Of a stretch of 64,000 nt of DNA, positions 63,305-64,000 are shown in pieces. How positions within the stretch are numbered: the stretch's first letter is position 1; each line of letters begins with the position of its first letter. Source of the DNA: Pararhodonellum marinum. Its GTDB lineage: Bacteria; Bacteroidota; Bacteroidia; Cytophagales; Cyclobacteriaceae. The DNA lies in the NCBI RefSeq assembly GCF_015354735.1, contig NZ_JACEFJ010000002.1, forward strand, positions 310,001-374,000. The letters are read 5' to 3'. A program made the translations under genes and the position numbers. The notes under the pieces were generated by a model. That model was not told the origin of the DNA, made no database searches, and was given only the letters and a program-made list of their open reading frames with translations.

Positions 63305-64000
63305 TTAATGGCTTGAAGTAATTTTCTTCTCCTCAAACTGTCTTTCTTTAACCCGCCATAAACGCCACCAAGGCGTACCTGGAGAATCGTGGTGTTCATA
63401 ATGATACCCAAAAAAATAGCAGGAAATAAAAGCCCAAACATGATTTTTAGATTGCGTGCGGGAATGGTGGGTGTTCTCAGGTTGACCTTTATGTGGAAGG
63501 TATGTGCCAAAATAAAACAGCTGCAGAGTAGAAAGTACTGCCGGCAACATCCAAAAGACAATTAAATTTTCTTGAGGCACCACTAATTTTAATAGGTTGA
63601 AGGTTATGGCCATCAAAATAAACTGCCACCAGTTTACATAAGTGGTGATAAAGCGCCAATACCAAAGGAAGAAATTGCCAGAAGCATGGTAATCAGGATC
63701 AAGTTCAGTCGCCACATGACGGTGGTGTTCATGGTGCTTTGGGAAGAGTTTCCAATAAAAATTATAGGAGAAAAGAATAGCTGCAAGCCATCCAATGGCA
63801 TGGTTTGTTTTTTTTCTGGAAGAAACAAGACCATGCATTGCGTCATGAGCAGTAATAAACAAACCTGTATACAAATGGGTCTGTACCAGAATGCCCAAAT
63901 AAGTCCAAGGGCTTGAAAAATCCACATTCAACCGCAGCAAAACGATCAAAGAAGAAAACCATAAAGCAATCACCCCAAAAGCGATTAAAATGCCTTTTGG
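63305..64000 (-). CDS. crtW: Beta-carotene ketolase CrtW-like (5' end cut by window)
   Basis: The minus frame stays open to the window edge (a GTG at 63973 is internal; PKGILIAFG precedes it), leaving about 231 residues of the usual 240-250. Histidine boxes HDAMHG, HHEHHRH and the C-terminal FGYHYEHHDSPGTPWWRLWR are those of the membrane di-iron carotenoid 4,4'-ketolases; FYFGTYLPHKG is also shared with CrtW. Adds keto groups to carotenoid rings. It precedes a Na+/H+ antiporter by 5 bases. The rest of the pathway is outside the window. Confidence 0.9.
   Translation of the reverse strand, partial: PKGILIAFGVIALWFSSLIVLLRLNVDFSSPWTYLGILVQTHLYTGLFITAHDAMHGLVSSRKKTNHAIGWLAAILFSYNFYWKLFPKHHEHHRHVATELDPDYHASGNFFLWYWRFITTYVNWWQFILMAITFNLLKLVVPQENLIVFWMLPAVLSTLQLFYFGTYLPHKGQPENTHHSRTQSKNHVWAFISCYFFGYHYEHHDSPGTPWWRLWRVKERQFEEKKITSSH

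Overview
The window is a chromosomal segment of a member of the Bacteroidota, most likely order Cytophagales, family Cyclobacteriaceae or close to it (Algoriphagus, Aquiflexum and Cecembia would be typical). This is inferred from the gliding lipoprotein GldD, SusC-style TonB-dependent receptors with N-terminal carboxypeptidase-like domains, many lipoproteins, DUF4221-type propeller lipoproteins, a LytS/LytTR pair, and promoters of the TAnnTTTG type in place of sigma70 boxes. No rRNA, CRISPR array, integrase or complete insertion sequence was found.

Layout. Bases 1-2000: end of an acyl-CoA dehydrogenase and a glutamate dehydrogenase. 2005-7550: a lipoprotein, then a TonB-dependent receptor, an unknown secreted protein, a 39-bp palindrome and an overlapping LytS-type kinase/LytTR regulator pair. 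7551-15559: an accessory island bounded by two AAA ATPase/DUF4143 genes, each preceded by its own repeats. Between them lie three tandem DUF4221-like lipoproteins, a frame-shifted propeller lipoprotein remnant and a dead PIN-domain gene. 15560-24700: tag, a GMC oxidoreductase with its small subunit, a NahK-like sugar kinase divergent from a Na+/solute symporter, purE-purK, a 50-residue membrane protein and a nitroreductase. 24700-33400: gldD, a GNAT acetyltransferase, prfA, a MazG-like enzyme, a propeller lipoprotein, tRNA-Leu and tRNA-Gly, mutS, a SpoU methyltransferase and a TRIC-type channel. 33500-41400: gltX, three FKBP lipoproteins with a DHH phosphoesterase, ndk, a Kazal-like lipoprotein, a flippase-like protein and scpA. 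41500-49100: dxs, a hydrolase, an unknown secreted protein, a TonB-dependent receptor under a TPP riboswitch, and a desaturase. 49100-64000: a TapB/DUF3108-like fragment, a NadR-like kinase with pnuC, lspA, ileS, a META-domain lipoprotein, psd, a second glutamate dehydrogenase, cdsA, DUF2007, a CPBP protease, dusB, a DMT transporter, a Na+/H+ antiporter and the major part of a carotenoid ketolase (crtW).

How the genes fit together. Most of the window is core metabolism and information processing: purine synthesis, isoprenoid precursor and carotenoid modification, phospholipid synthesis (cdsA, psd), lipoprotein maturation (lspA), translation (gltX, ileS, prfA, dusB) and repair (mutS, tag). Clear regulatory circuits are the TPP riboswitch over the 45336-47732 receptor and the LytS/LytTR pair behind the 2799-4964 receptor.

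The most unusual part is the 7551-15559 island. Its two ATPase genes encode an AAA domain fused to a C-terminal region that carries a visible D...ExK nuclease-like motif. One has 33-bp tandem repeats with internal dyads upstream. The other has two 37-bp inverted repeats upstream, whose arms show a compensatory base change and the second of which contains the start codon. A self-recognising ATPase-plus-repeat unit is a testable but unproven idea.
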